A stretch of DNA of 7,786 bases from Fusobacteriaceae bacterium (GTDB lineage Bacteria; Fusobacteriota; Fusobacteriia; Fusobacteriales; Fusobacteriaceae): assembly GCA_030625925.1 (NCBI GenBank), contig DAOUPY010000058.1, positions 1-7,786 on the forward strand, in the 5' to 3' direction. Of the stretch, positions 7,183-7,786 are shown piece by piece. Position 1 is the stretch's first letter. The number at the start of each line of letters is the position of its first letter. The notes under the pieces were generated by a model. That model did not search any database. It had not been told where the DNA came from and saw only the letters and a list, made by a program, of their open reading frames with translations. The position numbers were made by a program, and so were the translations under genes.

Positions 7183-7511
7183 TAGAAGAAGTGTTTAAAA
7201 TGTCAACAGGGGATAAAACAGCAGTAGAAAAGTTAATTTTAGAGGATGATTTAAACTATATTCATATGGTATTTGAAAAGGGGAAGGGGCTGCCTTTACA
7301 CTATTCAAATGCAGTTGTACATATGACTGTTATTAGGGGAAAATTATCTATAACTTTGGGAGATCAAAAGACTAAAGTATATCAGAAAGGAACTCTTTTA
7401 AAGGTGCCGTATGATATAAAGATGAATGTTAGAAATGAAGATGATGAGGTTTTAGAGCTTATAGTGATAAAAGCTCCGGGAGCGAAACATCCAGTGAAAT
7501 ATGTAAGATAA
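7179..7511 (+). CDS. Small single-domain cupin protein, translationally coupled to permease
   Basis: This is a 110-residue cytoplasmic protein with no signal peptide. A cupin beta-barrel covers about residues 27-98. Motif 1 is LPLHYSNAVVHMTVIRG (38-54) and motif 2 is GTLLKVPYDIKMNVRN (71-86). In the standard cupin pattern the metal is held by two His and a Glu in motif 1 and a His in motif 2. Here the matching places are H41, S43, H48 and M82, so the usual metal site is changed and it may be non-metal or use a different ligand set. The start overlaps the permease stop (ATGA at 7179-7182), with AGGGGGA (7167-7173) five bases upstream. The context suggests a role tied to the transported compound, as binding protein, sensor or enzyme, but no reaction can be assigned. 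The gene ends five bases before a strong terminator. Confidence 0.85.
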   Translation: MIEEVFKMSTGDKTAVEKLILEDDLNYIHMVFEKGKGLPLHYSNAVVHMTVIRGKLSITLGDQKTKVYQKGTLLKVPYDIKMNVRNEDDEVLELIVIKAPGAKHPVKYVR

Positions 7512-7515
7512 TTCT

Positions 7516-7542
7516 GAGGGATTTAGTTCCCTCTTTTTTTTT
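7516..7542 (+). terminator. Intrinsic terminator after the cupin gene
   Basis: A perfect six-base stem, GAGGGA (7516-7521) with TCCCTC (7528-7533), has a six-base loop and is followed by nine T (7534-7542). It begins four bases after the cupin stop and closes the permease-cupin unit. Confidence 0.93.
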
Positions 7543-7576
7543 GATTTACAAATCTAGAACTGAAGTTATCTAAAGA

Positions 7577-7605
7577 TTGAAAAAGTTTAGATTTTTTGAT
7601 ATAAT
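7577..7605 (+). promoter_or_regulatory. Near-consensus extended -10 promoter
   Basis: TTGAAA (7577-7582) lies a 17-base spacer before a perfect TATAAT (7600-7605). TG sits at 7597-7598, making an extended -10. A start near 7612 would give a leader of about 40 bases to the gene at 7655. This is the best sigma-70-type promoter in the window and follows directly after the terminator. Confidence 0.85.
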
Positions 7606-7654
7606 AGCCTTTGATGGATATTTAAATTAGAATTTTGTAAAAGTGGAGCGAGTG

Positions 7655-7786
7655 ATGTACGATAAATTTATTAGTAAAAGTGAAGAAAGAGTAGAAGTTT
7701 ATTTTAAATTGAGGTTTTTTGAAAAAAAATCTTATGTTGAGGTAGTAGATAAAAAAGGGGAAGAAGTCAGTTTTCCAATAACTCCT
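7655..7786 (+). CDS. Unrecognised protein, N-terminal 44 residues only (cut by window edge)
   Basis: An open frame starts at ATG 7655, with an in-frame GTG directly before it at 7652, and stays open to the last base. GGAG (7645-7648) is six bases before the ATG, and a strong promoter lies upstream, so it is very likely a real gene. The visible part begins MYDKFISKSEERVEVYFKLR. It is charged (many Lys and Glu), has no signal peptide or membrane segment, and alternates in a way that suggests beta strands (VEVYFKLRFF, YVEVVDKKG). I do not recognise the family from this much sequence. Confidence 0.75.
   Translation, partial: MYDKFISKSEERVEVYFKLRFFEKKSYVEVVDKKGEEVSFPITP

Noticed and set aside
1..7786. 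CRISPR array, tRNA/rRNA, insertion sequence, toxin-antitoxin or defence system
   Set aside because: I found no regularly spaced repeats, no tRNA-like cloverleaf, no transposase motif or terminal repeats, and all genes but the last have recognised non-defence families.

Overview
The window is AT-rich and gene-dense. It pairs a Gram-negative envelope gene (an OmpA-family outer-membrane protein with a signal peptide, an eight-strand-type barrel and a peptidoglycan-binding domain) with genes of Firmicute flavour (a YqeK-type HD hydrolase, a GerMN-domain protein, an AMIN-like/Amidase_3 amidase). Arginine is mostly AGA, and the ribosome binding sites are strong AGGAG/GGGGG types. Together these suggest a member of the Fusobacteriota (Psychrilyobacter / Propionigenium / Ilyobacter / Fusobacterium-like). 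This is inferred from gene content and composition, not from a search.

Layout. Bases 22-4417 hold four genes on the minus strand, read right to left: a secreted N-acetylmuramoyl-L-alanine amidase, a membrane-anchored GerMN protein, yqeK (HD-domain dinucleoside-tetraphosphate hydrolase family) and rnr (RNase R). The gaps are 19, 64 and 11 bases, so they probably form one operon, with a possible internal promoter before yqeK. A divergent 219-base region (4418-4636) carries AT-rich promoter-like sequence, an imperfect hairpin and a six-codon mini-ORF. The plus strand then has ompA (4637-5608), a 158-base gap with a plausible promoter, and a two-gene unit: an APC-superfamily amino acid permease overlapping a small cupin by four bases. 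That unit ends at a clear intrinsic terminator (7516-7542). A near-consensus extended -10 promoter (7577-7605) then drives an unrecognised gene that runs off the right edge.

How they fit together. The amidase, GerMN protein and OmpA all concern the cell wall or envelope: septal or turnover cleavage of peptidoglycan, a likely wall-associated partner, and tethering of the outer membrane to the wall. YqeK and RNase R belong to nucleotide and RNA turnover. The permease-cupin pair is a small transport unit of unknown substrate. The genes look like ordinary chromosomal ones. I see no mobile element, CRISPR array, tRNA, rRNA or defence system. The points worth a second look are the yqeK-rnr coupling, the GerMN-amidase pairing, the cupin with altered metal ligands, and the ompA leader region.
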